A DNA stretch of 53,904 nucleotides, from positions 1 through 53,904 of the forward strand of contig CALKGQ010000006.1 in the NCBI GenBank assembly GCA_938085425.1, written 5' to 3'. Source of the stretch: an uncultured Flavobacteriales bacterium. GTDB taxonomy: Bacteria > Bacteroidota > Bacteroidia > Flavobacteriales_D > Sanyastnellaceae. The notes beneath the pieces are model-generated. The model did not search any database. It had not been told where the DNA came from and saw only the letters and a program-made list of their open reading frames with translations. Shown here piece after piece: positions 36,785-45,505 of this stretch (the first letter of the stretch is position 1; every line of letters begins with the position of its first letter). A program made the translations under genes and the position numbers.

Positions 36785-37862
36785 GGTTGCTTTTGAGTTG
36801 AAGGTCTGGCCCGGCAACCTTGCCGCGCTTCCAGCGCCTCTGAAGGTACAAAAGCCATCGAGGGAGCCCGACGTCCCTTTCTATGGAAGCAGCCATATGA
36901 GGTTGCCCGGCTTCCATCCATGCGGCATGCCAGGCCCTGGCAATGTGGTCCGCTGTTGTGCAAAACCGAGGCCATGTGTGGCCATGTGTCAAGCTGTCCC
37001 ATGCGGCAAGGGCTTGAAGGGAGGGAAGCATCGCCAAGGTGCGGCCACGCGTCCTCATGCGCCAGCCGTTGTTGGCCACCATGTTCTGCCATTCTTTTTC
37101 TGCTTGGAACACGTCCTCCACCAAGGCGTGGCTGTCTTTCAAGATGTCCCAAGGAGTCCAAACTGGATCGTATGGCATGCCCTCCACGGCTTCAAATGAC
37201 GTCAAATGAAGGCAGGGACAGGTGCGGGTGTGCAGCTGGGCTTCAACAGCTTGCGTTTCCCAAAGTGCGTGGATGCCGCGTTGGCCAGAGCGTTGGCCGT
37301 CGTAATTGCCTGAGGTGTGCAATGGCACGTGGGCATCGGCGAGATAATGCCCGAGGTCGGCAGCGGCGCGGATTACGTTGTCCAATTCACAGGTGGTGGA
37401 GTCGTTCGATGCCATGGCCTTCACCAGCCTTCGGTACGACCATTCAAGTTGCCAAGGAAGAACGCCATGGATTCTGGGCGATGTGAGGGAATCGATCTCA
37501 AAGATGGACTGCTTGTAGATTCCCCAAGACATGCCCCACACCGCTGGCTTGCCGTGAGAGGTGAACAGGGTGTCCAAATCGTCGAGGTCCAGATAATGTC
37601 GAGCCCCTTCTAGGCTGTCCAGATGCTTGCGGGCATCGGCTTGGGTCGCCCATCGCACCAATCGCTCTGGCGAACCGCCCCAAGCCTCTTTCATGTCTTG
37701 AGGCAAATGGGTCCATGCCAAGGCATGCAGATGACGGTGTGGTGAAAATCCCCAACCCGTCAATACGGTCAAAAGGAGGAGTCCAGCGAATTGGAGGGGC
37801 AGAGGGCTTTTGGCAAGAAAGGCTTGAGAGGACCTTGGGTCAGGAGGAGGAGAGGTGTTCAT
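36753..37862 (-). CDS. Zinc-dependent phospholipase C / S1-P1 nuclease-like protein
   Basis: 369 residues. A hydrophobic stretch (LQFAGLLLLTVLTGWGF) just before the fold suggests export or membrane anchoring, and the mature domain would start at the Trp of GWGFSPHRHLH, the N-terminal metal-ligand region of this superfamily. The metal-binding core is DLGHYLADAHVPLHTSGNYDG with GIHALWE, giving the expected His/Asp set for three Zn2+ ions. It would hydrolyse phosphodiesters in phospholipids or nucleic acids in the periplasm. It overlaps comB-like by 23 bases and QTMAN-like by 32 bases, so it is part of one transcript. Confidence 0.82.
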   Translation of the reverse strand: MNTSPPPDPRSSQAFLAKSPLPLQFAGLLLLTVLTGWGFSPHRHLHALAWTHLPQDMKEAWGGSPERLVRWATQADARKHLDSLEGARHYLDLDDLDTLFTSHGKPAVWGMSWGIYKQSIFEIDSLTSPRIHGVLPWQLEWSYRRLVKAMASNDSTTCELDNVIRAAADLGHYLADAHVPLHTSGNYDGQRSGQRGIHALWETQAVEAQLHTRTCPCLHLTSFEAVEGMPYDPVWTPWDILKDSHALVEDVFQAEKEWQNMVANNGWRMRTRGRTLAMLPSLQALAAWDSLTHGHTWPRFCTTADHIARAWHAAWMEAGQPHMAASIERDVGLPRWLLYLQRRWKRGKVAGPDLQLKSNHATSSLHLDP

Positions 37863-38574
37863 GGTTCAGCTGAACCAAGGAACCATTTTTGAGCACAGGG
37901 ATGGCCGTGCAATTGTTGGGCGTGAGGCAGTACTTCACGTCCTCATTCAAATCCAGCGCCCTGAGCCTTCGTCGATGGGAGGAAGCCTTCAAGAAGGCAA
38001 ACATGTTGTCACGGGAGGACCTGAAAATGAATTTCGCCGCGACGGTGCTGTCCTCGTCGGCATAAAACTTTCCAGAGGCCAAACATTGGTCTGCAATGGC
38101 CCCGCCACAAATGGTGTCCTCCAAGTTGAATTTGTCTTTCCACCCTGATCCAAGGACCAATATGTCGCGTTCCTGTTCAATCAGCCAATCGCACAAGGCA
38201 TTGAGGTTGTTCAGGGCGCCCACGACCACCGTATCCTTGGACCGGGCCATGTCAATGGCCTTGGTCCCATTGGTGGTGGTCAACACCACGGATTTCCCTT
38301 TCAGTTGGGGATCCATGTAACTGTAAGGGGAATTGCCCAGGTCAAACCCTTCCACGATTTGTCCTCCGCGTTCGGCCGCCGCGATGTAGCCTTTTGCCTG
38401 AAGCTCCCGGGCTTCTTCCACTGTGGCCACTGGAATGATCTCTTTGACACCATGCTCGATTGCGGTGCAGATGGCAGAGGTGGCGCGAAGGACATCCAAT
38501 ACCACCACAAGGTCAAAACTCTCTTGGTAGAGGTGGTATTCACCCGGTGAAAAACAAACTTCGATTCGGTTCAT
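37840..38574 (-). CDS. comB: 2-phosphosulfolactate phosphatase family protein
   Basis: 244 residues from ATG 38574 (MNRIEVCFSPGEY). Recognised by VVVLDVLRATSAICTA, IAAAERGGQ, NSPYSY, LTTTNGTKAI and LGSGWKDKFNLEDTICGGA, all conserved in the ComB family. In methanogens ComB removes phosphate from 2-phosphosulfolactate during coenzyme M synthesis. Bacteria in this lineage have no coenzyme M, and the gene here may serve sulfonate metabolism or another phosphatase role. Neither comA nor comC is adjacent. It follows gcvT by 61 bases and overlaps the next gene. Confidence 0.87.
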   Translation of the reverse strand: MNRIEVCFSPGEYHLYQESFDLVVVLDVLRATSAICTAIEHGVKEIIPVATVEEARELQAKGYIAAAERGGQIVEGFDLGNSPYSYMDPQLKGKSVVLTTTNGTKAIDMARSKDTVVVGALNNLNALCDWLIEQERDILVLGSGWKDKFNLEDTICGGAIADQCLASGKFYADEDSTVAAKFIFRSSRDNMFAFLKASSHRRRLRALDLNEDVKYCLTPNNCTAIPVLKNGSLVQLNHEHLSSS

Positions 38575-38635
38575 GGTTCCTGGGGAACGTGGGTTGGGGG
38601 TCAATTGAGGGGTGACGCGGTCCTTTTAGGGTCTC

Positions 38636-39742
38636 TCAGCCTTTGTAGAATGGGAATCGGATCACATGGCAAGCCAGGCTTTTGTTCCGAATCTCCACCA
38701 ACAACGAAGTCCCTGGTTGGGCGTGTGAGGCGTCAATGTACGCCATTCCAATGCCATGACCTAAGGAGGGAGACATCGTGCCACTCGTCACTTTCCCGAC
38801 CACCGCTCCGTCGGCATTTTTGACCACGTAGTCTTGTCTCGGGATCCCCCGTTCATCCATCACTAGACCCACAAGCTTGGTGGAGGGGCCTTGTGCCTTT
38901 TCGTGCTCCAAAGTCGGTTTGGCGACAAAGTCTTTGGTGAACTTGGTGATCCATCCCAGGCCTGCGGAAATGGGCGAGGTGTTGTCGTTCAGGTCATTTC
39001 CGTAAAGGCAATACCCCATTTCCATGCGCAGGGTGTCTCTTGCGCCCAAACCACAGGGGACCGCCCCTTCAGCCAGCAGCGCGTCCCACACCGACTCAGC
39101 GGCCTCCACGGGCATGTAAATCTCCAATCCTCCAGATCCGGTGTAGCCTGTGGCGGACAAGATCACCTCATGCCCCATCAGTTTGCCCAATGTGAAGGTG
39201 TAATAGGCCAGTTCTGACCAGGGCAAACCATCCGCCCGGGCAGGCCCCAAACGTCGCACCATGTCCTGGGCATTGGGACCTTGCACCGCCAGCAGCGCGT
39301 AGCGATCGCTTTCGTCGCGAACCGTGGCGTCCCATGCATGCAGCGTGACTTGCTCCTGGATCCAATTCCAGTCTTTTTCTCGGTTGCTTGCGTTGACCAC
39401 GAGCATGAAACGGTCAGAGGTCAAACGGTACACCAGCATGTCGTCCACAATCCCACCTGCATCATTGGGCATGCAACTGTATTGGACCTTGCCGTCTTCC
39501 AATGCCGAAGCATCGTTGGTGCTGATCCATTGAATCAGTTTTTCAGCGTCGGGTCCTTCCACCATGAATTCCCCCATGTGGCTGACATCAAACATGCCGA
39601 CGTCCTGCCTTACTGCTTGGTGTTCGAGCTTGAGTCCCTGGTATTGCACAGGCATGTTGTGGCCCGCAAAAGGGACCATCTTGGCGCCTGCCTTCAGATG
39701 GGCGTCATGAAGGGCGGTGGGCTTCAATGGGGTCGTTTCCAT
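38636..39742 (-). CDS. gcvT: Aminomethyltransferase, glycine cleavage T protein
   Basis: 368 residues from ATG 39742 (METTPLKPTALHDAH). It transfers the methylene group of the aminomethyl-lipoyl H protein to tetrahydrofolate. Family motifs: VPFAGHNMPVQYQ, FDVSHMGEF, the NDA...GGIVDDMLVYR segment with the folate-site Asp, and SATGYTGSGGLEIYM. gcvH and gcvP are not in the window. The start lies inside the 3' end of the WbqC-like gene (38-base overlap), and TACCTTCG precedes the ATG by four bases, so an internal promoter is possible. Confidence 0.95.
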   Translation of the reverse strand: METTPLKPTALHDAHLKAGAKMVPFAGHNMPVQYQGLKLEHQAVRQDVGMFDVSHMGEFMVEGPDAEKLIQWISTNDASALEDGKVQYSCMPNDAGGIVDDMLVYRLTSDRFMLVVNASNREKDWNWIQEQVTLHAWDATVRDESDRYALLAVQGPNAQDMVRRLGPARADGLPWSELAYYTFTLGKLMGHEVILSATGYTGSGGLEIYMPVEAAESVWDALLAEGAVPCGLGARDTLRMEMGYCLYGNDLNDNTSPISAGLGWITKFTKDFVAKPTLEHEKAQGPSTKLVGLVMDERGIPRQDYVVKNADGAVVGKVTSGTMSPSLGHGIGMAYIDASHAQPGTSLLVEIRNKSLACHVIRFPFYKG

Positions 39743-40334
39743 GGTGCGAAGGTAGCGAGGCAGCATCGGGCCCGAGGTGAAGAATGACATCCAAGATGGA
39801 GCGTCCCGTGACAAAGCCCAAACGGTCTTCAAACACTTGGGGGTACCTTGGGGTGGTGACGGCTTTCCATCGGCCTTTGGGACGCCAATCGTCGAGGTCG
39901 GGTCCTGTCAGGTAGCCATCGCTTCGCTGAGGCATGCTCAAGCCGAGCCATGAACTGGCCAAGGCGGAAGAGGCGAAAGCAGCATCCCACCATGAAGCGC
40001 CTGGTTGCAAATGTGCATTCGCCCATGCCTGGACCTCATCGATGTAGTGGTCAAAGAATGGTGCACTGCCGCAATTGGTGTGCAATGGCTTCAAAAGGCA
40101 TTCGGGAGAGATCTTGTCCGTGAACACGATGTCCATCACGTTTCGGGAGCTTGCATTTCTCCGATGCACAGGCAGGCTGACAAAGGTGGCTCCTTGAGAT
40201 TCTACGAGCAGGATGCGGTTCCGCACACTCTGCTTGACAAAGTTTTCATGTTGGCATACCATCGCGCCCGGGGTTTGGGCAAGATGAAACCAAGCCAAAG
40301 GAGGGAAGGTGGCCGCGGGAAGAACCAAGGCCAT
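39705..40334 (-). CDS. WbqC-like family protein
   Basis: 209 residues from ATG 40334 (MALVLPAATFPPLAW). The N-terminal ATFPPLAWFHLAQ, HENFVKQSVRNRILL and TFVSLPVH stretches are typical of the WbqC family, whose members occur in O-antigen and other polysaccharide loci and whose reaction is not settled. In Bacteroidota it is often found next to lepB and dapB, as here. It begins 5 bases after the lepB stop and overlaps gcvT by 38 bases, so it is translated from the same mRNA. Confidence 0.82.
   Translation of the reverse strand: MALVLPAATFPPLAWFHLAQTPGAMVCQHENFVKQSVRNRILLVESQGATFVSLPVHRRNASSRNVMDIVFTDKISPECLLKPLHTNCGSAPFFDHYIDEVQAWANAHLQPGASWWDAAFASSALASSWLGLSMPQRSDGYLTGPDLDDWRPKGRWKAVTTPRYPQVFEDRLGFVTGRSILDVILHLGPDAASLPSHHGNDPIEAHRPS
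39747..39754 (-). promoter_or_regulatory. Start-adjacent promoter box of gcvT
   Basis: TACCTTCG, then CACC, then the gcvT ATG at 39742. It lies inside the coding end of the WbqC-like gene, which makes it either an internal promoter of the operon or a chance match. Confidence 0.45.
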
Positions 40335-40339
40335 GGCCG

Positions 40340-41935
40340 TTACTTGACCGTGGTCATCATGCGGTTCCAACGGATTTTGGATTCCCCGTGCTGCTCCTCA
40401 TTTTGTTTGCTGAACCAAATGAAAGAAGCCCGGCCCACAATGTGGTCCTCAGGCACAAACCCCCACATGCGGCTGTCTGCCGACCTGTGTCGGTTGTCCC
40501 CCATCATCCAATACCCATCCATGCCAAAGGTGAAGGTGGTGCATTCTGTGCCGTCTATGCTGGTGGTTCCGTCCTTGCCCACCTGGAAGTCATGCCCTTC
40601 ATAGGCTGAGATCCACCGCTTGTAGATGGCGATGTTTCTGGGGGTGAGCTCAATGGTCTGGCCTGCCTTGGGAAGTGTGACGGGGCCATAGTTGTCGGGA
40701 TCCCAGGCGTTGAACTCATCCCCCCAAACATTGGGGAACATGGCCAGCCGGCCCCTTTGGTGGGCATTGCTCATGGGCTCCATGGACAAAGCCAAGGGCT
40801 CCATGGCCGCAGCTTCAGATTCTGTCAAGGCCATCACGGCGGCAATGCCTTCGGGCACCACACTGACGGGCCCCAAATCGAGTTTGGTGAGCCCCAGTTT
40901 TCGATAGGCCTTTTGGGCCTCCGCCTGAGAGCCAAATACCACCCGGTGCTCCATCTGGAGGCCGGGAGGATTTTCCACAGGCGCACCATCGATGTGCAAC
41001 TGGCCTTGCACCACGCTCACCGTTTCCCCGGGAAGGCCTACGCAGCGCTTGACGTAGTTCTCCATCTTGTCGACAGGTCGAGCCCGCAGCCCGGGCCGCC
41101 GTTGGGCTTGTTTCCTCGCTTGGTCCAAATATTTGTCGGGATTCAAGGAAAATGCTTGAACGTCACCTCCGGCCCTTCGGATGCCTTCTCGGCGCAAGAG
41201 TGCATGGTAGTCGTGCCCCACCAAGACCGGGTCCACGTACACGGTGTCGCCATGGGGGAAACTGAACACCACCGCATCGTAGCGCTGTACATCTCTCCAG
41301 CCTGGAAGTCGAAGGTTGGGCAGGGTGAACCATGAGGTGTAGCTTGGGGTCAATCCGCCAGGCAAGGCATTGTGCACAAAGGGCATGGAGAAGGGTGTCC
41401 TTGGCAGCTTGGCGCCGTACGAAGTTTTGTCGACCACCAGATAGTCCCCAACGAGCATGCTGCCCTCCATGGATGGGGTTGGAATGGTGAAGGGTTCAAG
41501 CAACAGCATTCGCAGCGAACCAGCCACCACGGTGGCCCAAATCAAGGCTTCACTCCATTCCCGCCAAGTGGATTTTTGCGTCTTCGACCAATCCCTCTTG
41601 CCCATCCATGTGTCGTTTCCTTGACGGAGCTCCCATAGTCCCCACCAAGGAAGGGCGCCAAAGATCCATTGGTCTTTTGCGCTGCGGCGACCAAATGCAA
41701 TGCCCAACTCCACATGCATCACGGTCAGCAGAAGCAAATTGATTCCGGGCACCCAAAGGAACAGGATCCAGTACCAAGGACGCTGGATCAAATCCAACCA
41801 CACCAAAAAGTGAAGTCCGGGGACGGCACCTTTCCAAGCTGCCGCATTGGGGTCCTTTTTGAGGAGCAATGCGGGCAAGGTGATCCATTGAAGGAGCAGG
41901 GCCAGGGCCAAAAGAATCCAGGGAAGAAGATGCAT
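40340..41935 (-). CDS. lepB: Signal peptidase I with long insertions
   Basis: 531 residues, much longer than E. coli LepB (324). Several membrane spans occupy the first 150 residues. The catalytic Ser155 is in IPTPSMEGSM and the Lys general base Lys296 in MENYVKRCVGLPGE. The conserved box E, GDNRHRSADSRMWGF, is near residue 480. The inserts between Ser and Lys (about 140 residues) and before box E (about 180) are of the kind seen in Bacteroidota. It removes signal peptides of Sec-exported proteins, including the many secreted proteins encoded here. One base separates it from dapB. Confidence 0.94.
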   Translation of the reverse strand: MHLLPWILLALALLLQWITLPALLLKKDPNAAAWKGAVPGLHFLVWLDLIQRPWYWILFLWVPGINLLLLTVMHVELGIAFGRRSAKDQWIFGALPWWGLWELRQGNDTWMGKRDWSKTQKSTWREWSEALIWATVVAGSLRMLLLEPFTIPTPSMEGSMLVGDYLVVDKTSYGAKLPRTPFSMPFVHNALPGGLTPSYTSWFTLPNLRLPGWRDVQRYDAVVFSFPHGDTVYVDPVLVGHDYHALLRREGIRRAGGDVQAFSLNPDKYLDQARKQAQRRPGLRARPVDKMENYVKRCVGLPGETVSVVQGQLHIDGAPVENPPGLQMEHRVVFGSQAEAQKAYRKLGLTKLDLGPVSVVPEGIAAVMALTESEAAAMEPLALSMEPMSNAHQRGRLAMFPNVWGDEFNAWDPDNYGPVTLPKAGQTIELTPRNIAIYKRWISAYEGHDFQVGKDGTTSIDGTECTTFTFGMDGYWMMGDNRHRSADSRMWGFVPEDHIVGRASFIWFSKQNEEQHGESKIRWNRMMTTVK

Positions 41936-41936
41936 G

Positions 41937-42638
41937 TTAAAAGAGATCAGTCATGGTGTAAACGCCCGGTAGATTGCCTTGATGGCGGGCCCAGGTCCAG
42001 CGAAGGGCCATCACTGCACCTTGGGCAAATCCCAACCGGGATTTTGCTTCGTGCTGCAAAGCAACACAATCGTGGTCGGACTCCCACAACAATTTGTGCA
42101 AACCCACGACTTCGCCAATCCGTTCGCTTTCGATGGGAAGATCCTTGGTCCAACCTGCTTGGAGAACATGCTCCTGAAGCGTCAAGGCCGTGCCACTTGG
42201 CGCATCCTTCTTGTGGACGTGGTGAACGTCTTGGATGCTTGCTTCGTAGCCATCGAGCAGGGCCATGATCCGTGTGGCTTCTCTGGCAATCAAATGGGTG
42301 GCGTGAACGGCAGGACTGAAGTTCGTGCTCCAGAATAGGGTTCCCTGATGATCCTTCGCAGCTTCCTGAACTTGGGGCAAATGAGACAGCCACCCCGTGG
42401 TGCCCGTCACCACCGGCACCTGATGTTCCAGGCAACGCAAAAGATGGGGGAGAGCGGCTTCCGGAGCTGTGGCTTCAAACACCATTCCCTCTGGCGTCCA
42501 TGGTTGTCCAGAACGGATTTCTCGACCGATTTGTCCACCGGCATCTTTCCAGGCCCCGGACACAGCCTGGCCCAGTTTCCCTGCCCCAACCACTGTCAAA
42601 GGAGGCAAGTCGTGGGGTTGAGGCAACGAGTCGATCAT
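41937..42638 (-). CDS. dapB: 4-hydroxy-tetrahydrodipicolinate reductase
   Basis: 233 residues from ATG 42638, which overlaps the DUF5683 stop by four bases (ATGA) and so indicates coupled translation. The NAD(P)H site VVGAGKLGQAV is followed by VVTGTTGW, STNFSPAVHA and the substrate motif DVHHVHKKDAPSGTAL with the catalytic His-His and Lys. It makes tetrahydrodipicolinate for lysine and diaminopimelate. An ATG at 42689 would extend it into the upstream gene and is not preferred. Confidence 0.94.
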   Translation of the reverse strand: MIDSLPQPHDLPPLTVVGAGKLGQAVSGAWKDAGGQIGREIRSGQPWTPEGMVFEATAPEAALPHLLRCLEHQVPVVTGTTGWLSHLPQVQEAAKDHQGTLFWSTNFSPAVHATHLIAREATRIMALLDGYEASIQDVHHVHKKDAPSGTALTLQEHVLQAGWTKDLPIESERIGEVVGLHKLLWESDHDCVALQHEAKSRLGFAQGAVMALRWTWARHQGNLPGVYTMTDLF

Positions 42639-43201
42639 GGCGTGGGGGCGTTGGGTGAACGGGAGAATCGCCAGGTCAGGTGGACGCATGGGACGCCAAA
42701 CGTGCTCTCCAGGCGTGCCGAAAGGGCGTCGGAAGTGTCCAGGTTTCGGAGCATCGCGCTGGTGTTGGCGTCAAGGACCTGCAGTCCGTGGGCCACCAGA
42801 AACGACAAGATGCTCAAATCACGGTTGCGGCGGTAAAACAACGCGCGCTGCTCCAAATCAAATTCGGAAAAAGGATTGCCCAAGGCATCCACAAGAATGG
42901 GTTGGGTCTCCGGGTCATCGTCGGTCAATGCCACCAAATCATCGATGCTTGATCTCATTTCTTGCGCGCTGTCCCAAGTGGACCATGCGGCATACCCCAT
43001 TCCTCCCCATACCACGGGCACCTTCCACCATTGTCGGTTGATGATTTGGCCGCTTCCTGGGACGATGGCGGCCCAGGACGTGGTTCGTTTCACCCGCATC
43101 GCCGTGCTGTCTGGCGCCAATTCGTTTTGTCCTTGTGCGGCATGTGAAACGAGGGCGAAGGCCATCGCGACCAGACAAGGAAGAATGGCCATGCGTTGCA
43201 T
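42635..43201 (-). CDS. DUF5683 family protein
   Basis: 188 residues from ATG 43201 with a signal peptide (MQRMAILPCLVAMAFALVSHAAQG). The hallmark is AAIVPGSGQIINRQWWKVPVVWGGMGYA, a conserved block of DUF5683 containing hydrophobic membrane-associated segments; a second hydrophobic stretch (LSILSFLVAHGLQ) follows. In many Bacteroidota it sits between parB and dapB, as here. Its role is unknown; co-location with cell-envelope and chromosome-segregation genes is suggestive only. Six bases or fewer separate it from parB. Confidence 0.83.
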   Translation of the reverse strand: MQRMAILPCLVAMAFALVSHAAQGQNELAPDSTAMRVKRTTSWAAIVPGSGQIINRQWWKVPVVWGGMGYAAWSTWDSAQEMRSSIDDLVALTDDDPETQPILVDALGNPFSEFDLEQRALFYRRNRDLSILSFLVAHGLQVLDANTSAMLRNLDTSDALSARLESTFGVPCVHLTWRFSRSPNAPTP

Positions 43202-43206
43202 CACAC

Positions 43207-44154
43207 TCAGTGAAGGCCCAGTTTCCGGAGCACAGCCTCCAAATCGTTCAGGTCTCCGTACTTCAACGTCACCTGACCTCCTCCCTTGGGAAGACGCTGG
43301 ATGGAAAGGCTGGCTTGTGTGCTTTTCAACCTGAGTCGGAGCATGTGCAGGGCCTGTTCTTCATCTTCGCGAAGTTGAAGCGGGGCAGCAGGGGCATGCT
43401 TTTTGGCCTGAGGACGCCAACCTCCATCCTTCACAAGCTGTTCCAAAGCCCTTACGCTGAGTTGTTCTGCTGACGCCTTTTCTGCCAATGCCACTTGGGT
43501 GTAAGGTGCATCGTTGCCTTTGACCCCAGAAAGGACCTTGGCATGTCCCATGGACAGAACCTTTTCGCGCAACATGCGCTGCACTGCATCGGGCAGGTCG
43601 AGAAGCCGCAGAAAATGGGTCACAGTGGATCGGGCTTTCCCCACCCGTTGGGCAAGCACCTCCTGTGTCAAACCACATTCTTCCATGAGGTGCTGGAAAG
43701 ACAACCCCACCTCCAATGGGTTCAAGTCTTCTCTCTGAATGTTCTCCACAAGGGCCATTTCGAGCAGGGTCCGATCATTGGCTTCCCTCACGTAAGCGGG
43801 GAGAGAAGTCAAACCGACGCGCTGGGCCGCCCGGAAGCGTCGTTCGCCAGAAATGATCTGGTATTTCGACGCTCTGATTTTTCGGAGTGTGATGGGCTGA
43901 ATGATGCCATGAACTTCGATGCTTTCCGCCAATTCCTTCAACCCCTTTTCTTCAAAGGCACGACGGGGCTGGTTGGGGTTGGCCTCAATGTCGGCGATGG
44001 CGATGTTCTGGGCATTCGCCGTTGTCGTCACAGCAGGTTTGGGAAAGTGACGCACCTCGTCGGGGTGAGGTCCATTGGTCTTGGACACAGTGGAGAAGTC
44101 CCCTCCTCCAAGCAAAGCGTCCAACCCCCGTCCCAGTCCTTTCGTCTTAGCCAT
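43207..44154 (-). CDS. parB: Chromosome-partitioning protein ParB
   Basis: 315 residues. The N-terminus MAKTKGLGRGLDALLGG is the usual ParA-interacting start. The ParB/Srx CTPase domain includes NPNQPRRAFEEKGLKELAESI, HGIIQPITLRK, the GERRFRAAQ phosphate-binding motif and ENIQREDLNP. A helix-turn-helix follows (GLTQEVLAQRVGKARSTVTHFLRLL), which binds parS, then a C-terminal dimerisation domain. It loads on DNA near the origin and spreads using CTP. Overlaps parA by eight bases. Confidence 0.97.
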   Translation of the reverse strand: MAKTKGLGRGLDALLGGGDFSTVSKTNGPHPDEVRHFPKPAVTTTANAQNIAIADIEANPNQPRRAFEEKGLKELAESIEVHGIIQPITLRKIRASKYQIISGERRFRAAQRVGLTSLPAYVREANDRTLLEMALVENIQREDLNPLEVGLSFQHLMEECGLTQEVLAQRVGKARSTVTHFLRLLDLPDAVQRMLREKVLSMGHAKVLSGVKGNDAPYTQVALAEKASAEQLSVRALEQLVKDGGWRPQAKKHAPAAPLQLREDEEQALHMLRLRLKSTQASLSIQRLPKGGGQVTLKYGDLNDLEAVLRKLGLH

Positions 44155-44953
44155 GGCTGAGGTATTTGTCCTCGGTGCGCATTTGCGTCATGTCGTTTTT
44201 CTGAAGAAGCTCGCGGGCCAAATTCAAATAGTTGACGGAGCCTTTGCACGACGCGTCGTGAAGGATGATGCTTTCTCCATGGCTTGGAGCTTCCCCCAAA
44301 CGTGTGTTTCTGTGAATCACCGTCTGGAGCACCAAATCTTGGAAGTGGGTGCGCACCTCGTCCACCACTTGATTCGCCAGCCTCAAACGCGTGTCGTACA
44401 TGGTCAACAGAATGCCCTCCACTTCAAGGGAAGGATTCAGTTGGGTTTGGACAATTTTCACGGTGTTCAACAATTTCCCCAGACCCTCCAGGGCAAAGTA
44501 CTCACATTGAACTGGCACCATCACGCTGTCTGCTGCAGTCAGAGCATTCAACGTCAGCAAGCCAAGACTGGGGGAGCAATCCAAAACGATGAAATCGTAC
44601 CCGTCACGGATGCCTTCCAGAGCATGACGCAATTTTCGCTCACGGCTTTCCGCATGGACCAACTCGATCTCTGCCCCTACGAGGTCGAGGTTGGTGGGCA
44701 GCACGTCGAGGTTGGGGGACGAGGTTGGCACGATGCAATCCTTCATGTTGACTTCGCCGGACAGCACCTCGTAGGTGCCCTTGGCCACTTGACGGGGTTC
44801 GACCCCGACCCCACTTGAGGCATTGGCCTGAGGGTCCAAGTCCACCAACAAGGTTTTGTACTCCAAAACGCCCAAACAGGCGCCCAGATTGATGGCGGTT
44901 GTGGTTTTGCCTACGCCTCCTTTTTGGTTGGCAACAGCGATGATTTTCCCCAT
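44147..44953 (-). CDS. parA: Chromosome-partitioning ATPase ParA (Soj)
   Basis: 268 residues from ATG 44953 (MGKIIAVANQKGGVGKTTT). The deviant Walker A KGGVGKTTT, with its signature Lys, switch I LVDLDPQANASSGVG and switch II VLDCSPSLGLLTLNAL are all present. ParA dimerises with ATP on the nucleoid and is stimulated by ParB, moving the origin region. An upstream frame extension (MGCAKLPP...) lacks family similarity. A 26-base leader separates the start from a TACCTTCG box. Confidence 0.97.
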   Translation of the reverse strand: MGKIIAVANQKGGVGKTTTAINLGACLGVLEYKTLLVDLDPQANASSGVGVEPRQVAKGTYEVLSGEVNMKDCIVPTSSPNLDVLPTNLDLVGAEIELVHAESRERKLRHALEGIRDGYDFIVLDCSPSLGLLTLNALTAADSVMVPVQCEYFALEGLGKLLNTVKIVQTQLNPSLEVEGILLTMYDTRLRLANQVVDEVRTHFQDLVLQTVIHRNTRLGEAPSHGESIILHDASCKGSVNYLNLARELLQKNDMTQMRTEDKYLSHG

Positions 44954-44979
44954 GGTGACTGCGCTTTTCGTCGTTTGAA

Positions 44980-44987
44980 CGAAGGTA
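44980..44987 (-). promoter_or_regulatory. Promoter-like box upstream of parA
   Basis: TACCTTCG, the same octamer found next to starts elsewhere, here 26 bases before the parA ATG and 62 bases after the DUF3276 stop. Confidence 0.5.
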
Positions 44988-45049
44988 CAGCCATGAGGTG
45001 GTGAAAGGGGAGGGAGTTTTGCACACCCCACCCGCGGTTTATCAAGGAA

Positions 45050-45460
45050 TCAGAGGTCGTCGAAGGCGATGTCGTCGTCGCTTTCGGCCGTCTTGTTTTC
45101 GCTGCTTTCGTCTGCGGCGGCTTCAGAAACCTCTTCTGAAGATTCTTTTGAATCCCCGTCGGGTTCTTGGGCCGCGCGCTCTGCAATGGGGTCCCGGAAC
45201 TCGCCTGTTTCCATCAACTCCTGGATCTTGTCCACAGCGTCCAAAAAGCCTTCTTCAAACTTCTCGAAGTCCTCGCGGTAGAGGAACAGTTTGTGCTTGG
45301 AATAACTCACATTGCCGTGGTCGTCAAAGCGCCGCTTGCTTTCTGTGATGGTCAAATACAAGTCTTTGCCGCGGGTGGCTTTGACATCGAAAAAATAGGT
45401 GCGCTTGCCTGCACGCACTGGACGTGAGTACAATTCGTCTGGGTTCTCGTAAGTCGACAT
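45050..45460 (-). CDS. PUR-family DNA/RNA-binding protein (DUF3276)
   Basis: 136 residues. The PUR-alpha-like fold is seen in RAGKRTYFFDVKATRGKDLYLTITESKRR and KHKLFLYREDFEKFEEGF, followed by an acidic, Ser/Glu-rich low-complexity tail. PUR-alpha relatives in Bacteroidota and spirochaetes bind nucleic acid as dimers. Its position before parA-parB is common in Bacteroidota and may be relevant to chromosome maintenance, but that is inference. No partner is known. Confidence 0.92.
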   Translation of the reverse strand: MSTYENPDELYSRPVRAGKRTYFFDVKATRGKDLYLTITESKRRFDDHGNVSYSKHKLFLYREDFEKFEEGFLDAVDKIQELMETGEFRDPIAERAAQEPDGDSKESSEEVSEAAADESSENKTAESDDDIAFDDL

Positions 45461-45478
45461 GGTTGGGTTTTGCAGCTC

Positions 45479-45486
45479 TGAAGGTA
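45479..45486 (-). promoter_or_regulatory. Possible promoter box of the DUF3276 gene
   Basis: TACCTTCA, one base from the TACCTTCG octamer, ends 18 bases before the start codon. It lies in the short gap after the PKD-protein gene. Confidence 0.4.
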
Positions 45487-45505
45487 GCGCAAATCCGGAA
45501 ACCTT

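Noticed and set aside
43129-43150. parS site near parB (GTGAAACG-like half-sites)
   Set aside because: Only half-sites of the usual TGTTTCACGTGAAACA palindrome are seen here and near 33428; neither forms a full palindrome.
44805-44835. GGTTCGACCCC resembling a tRNA T-arm
   Set aside because: It is inside parA coding sequence and no cloverleaf surrounds it.
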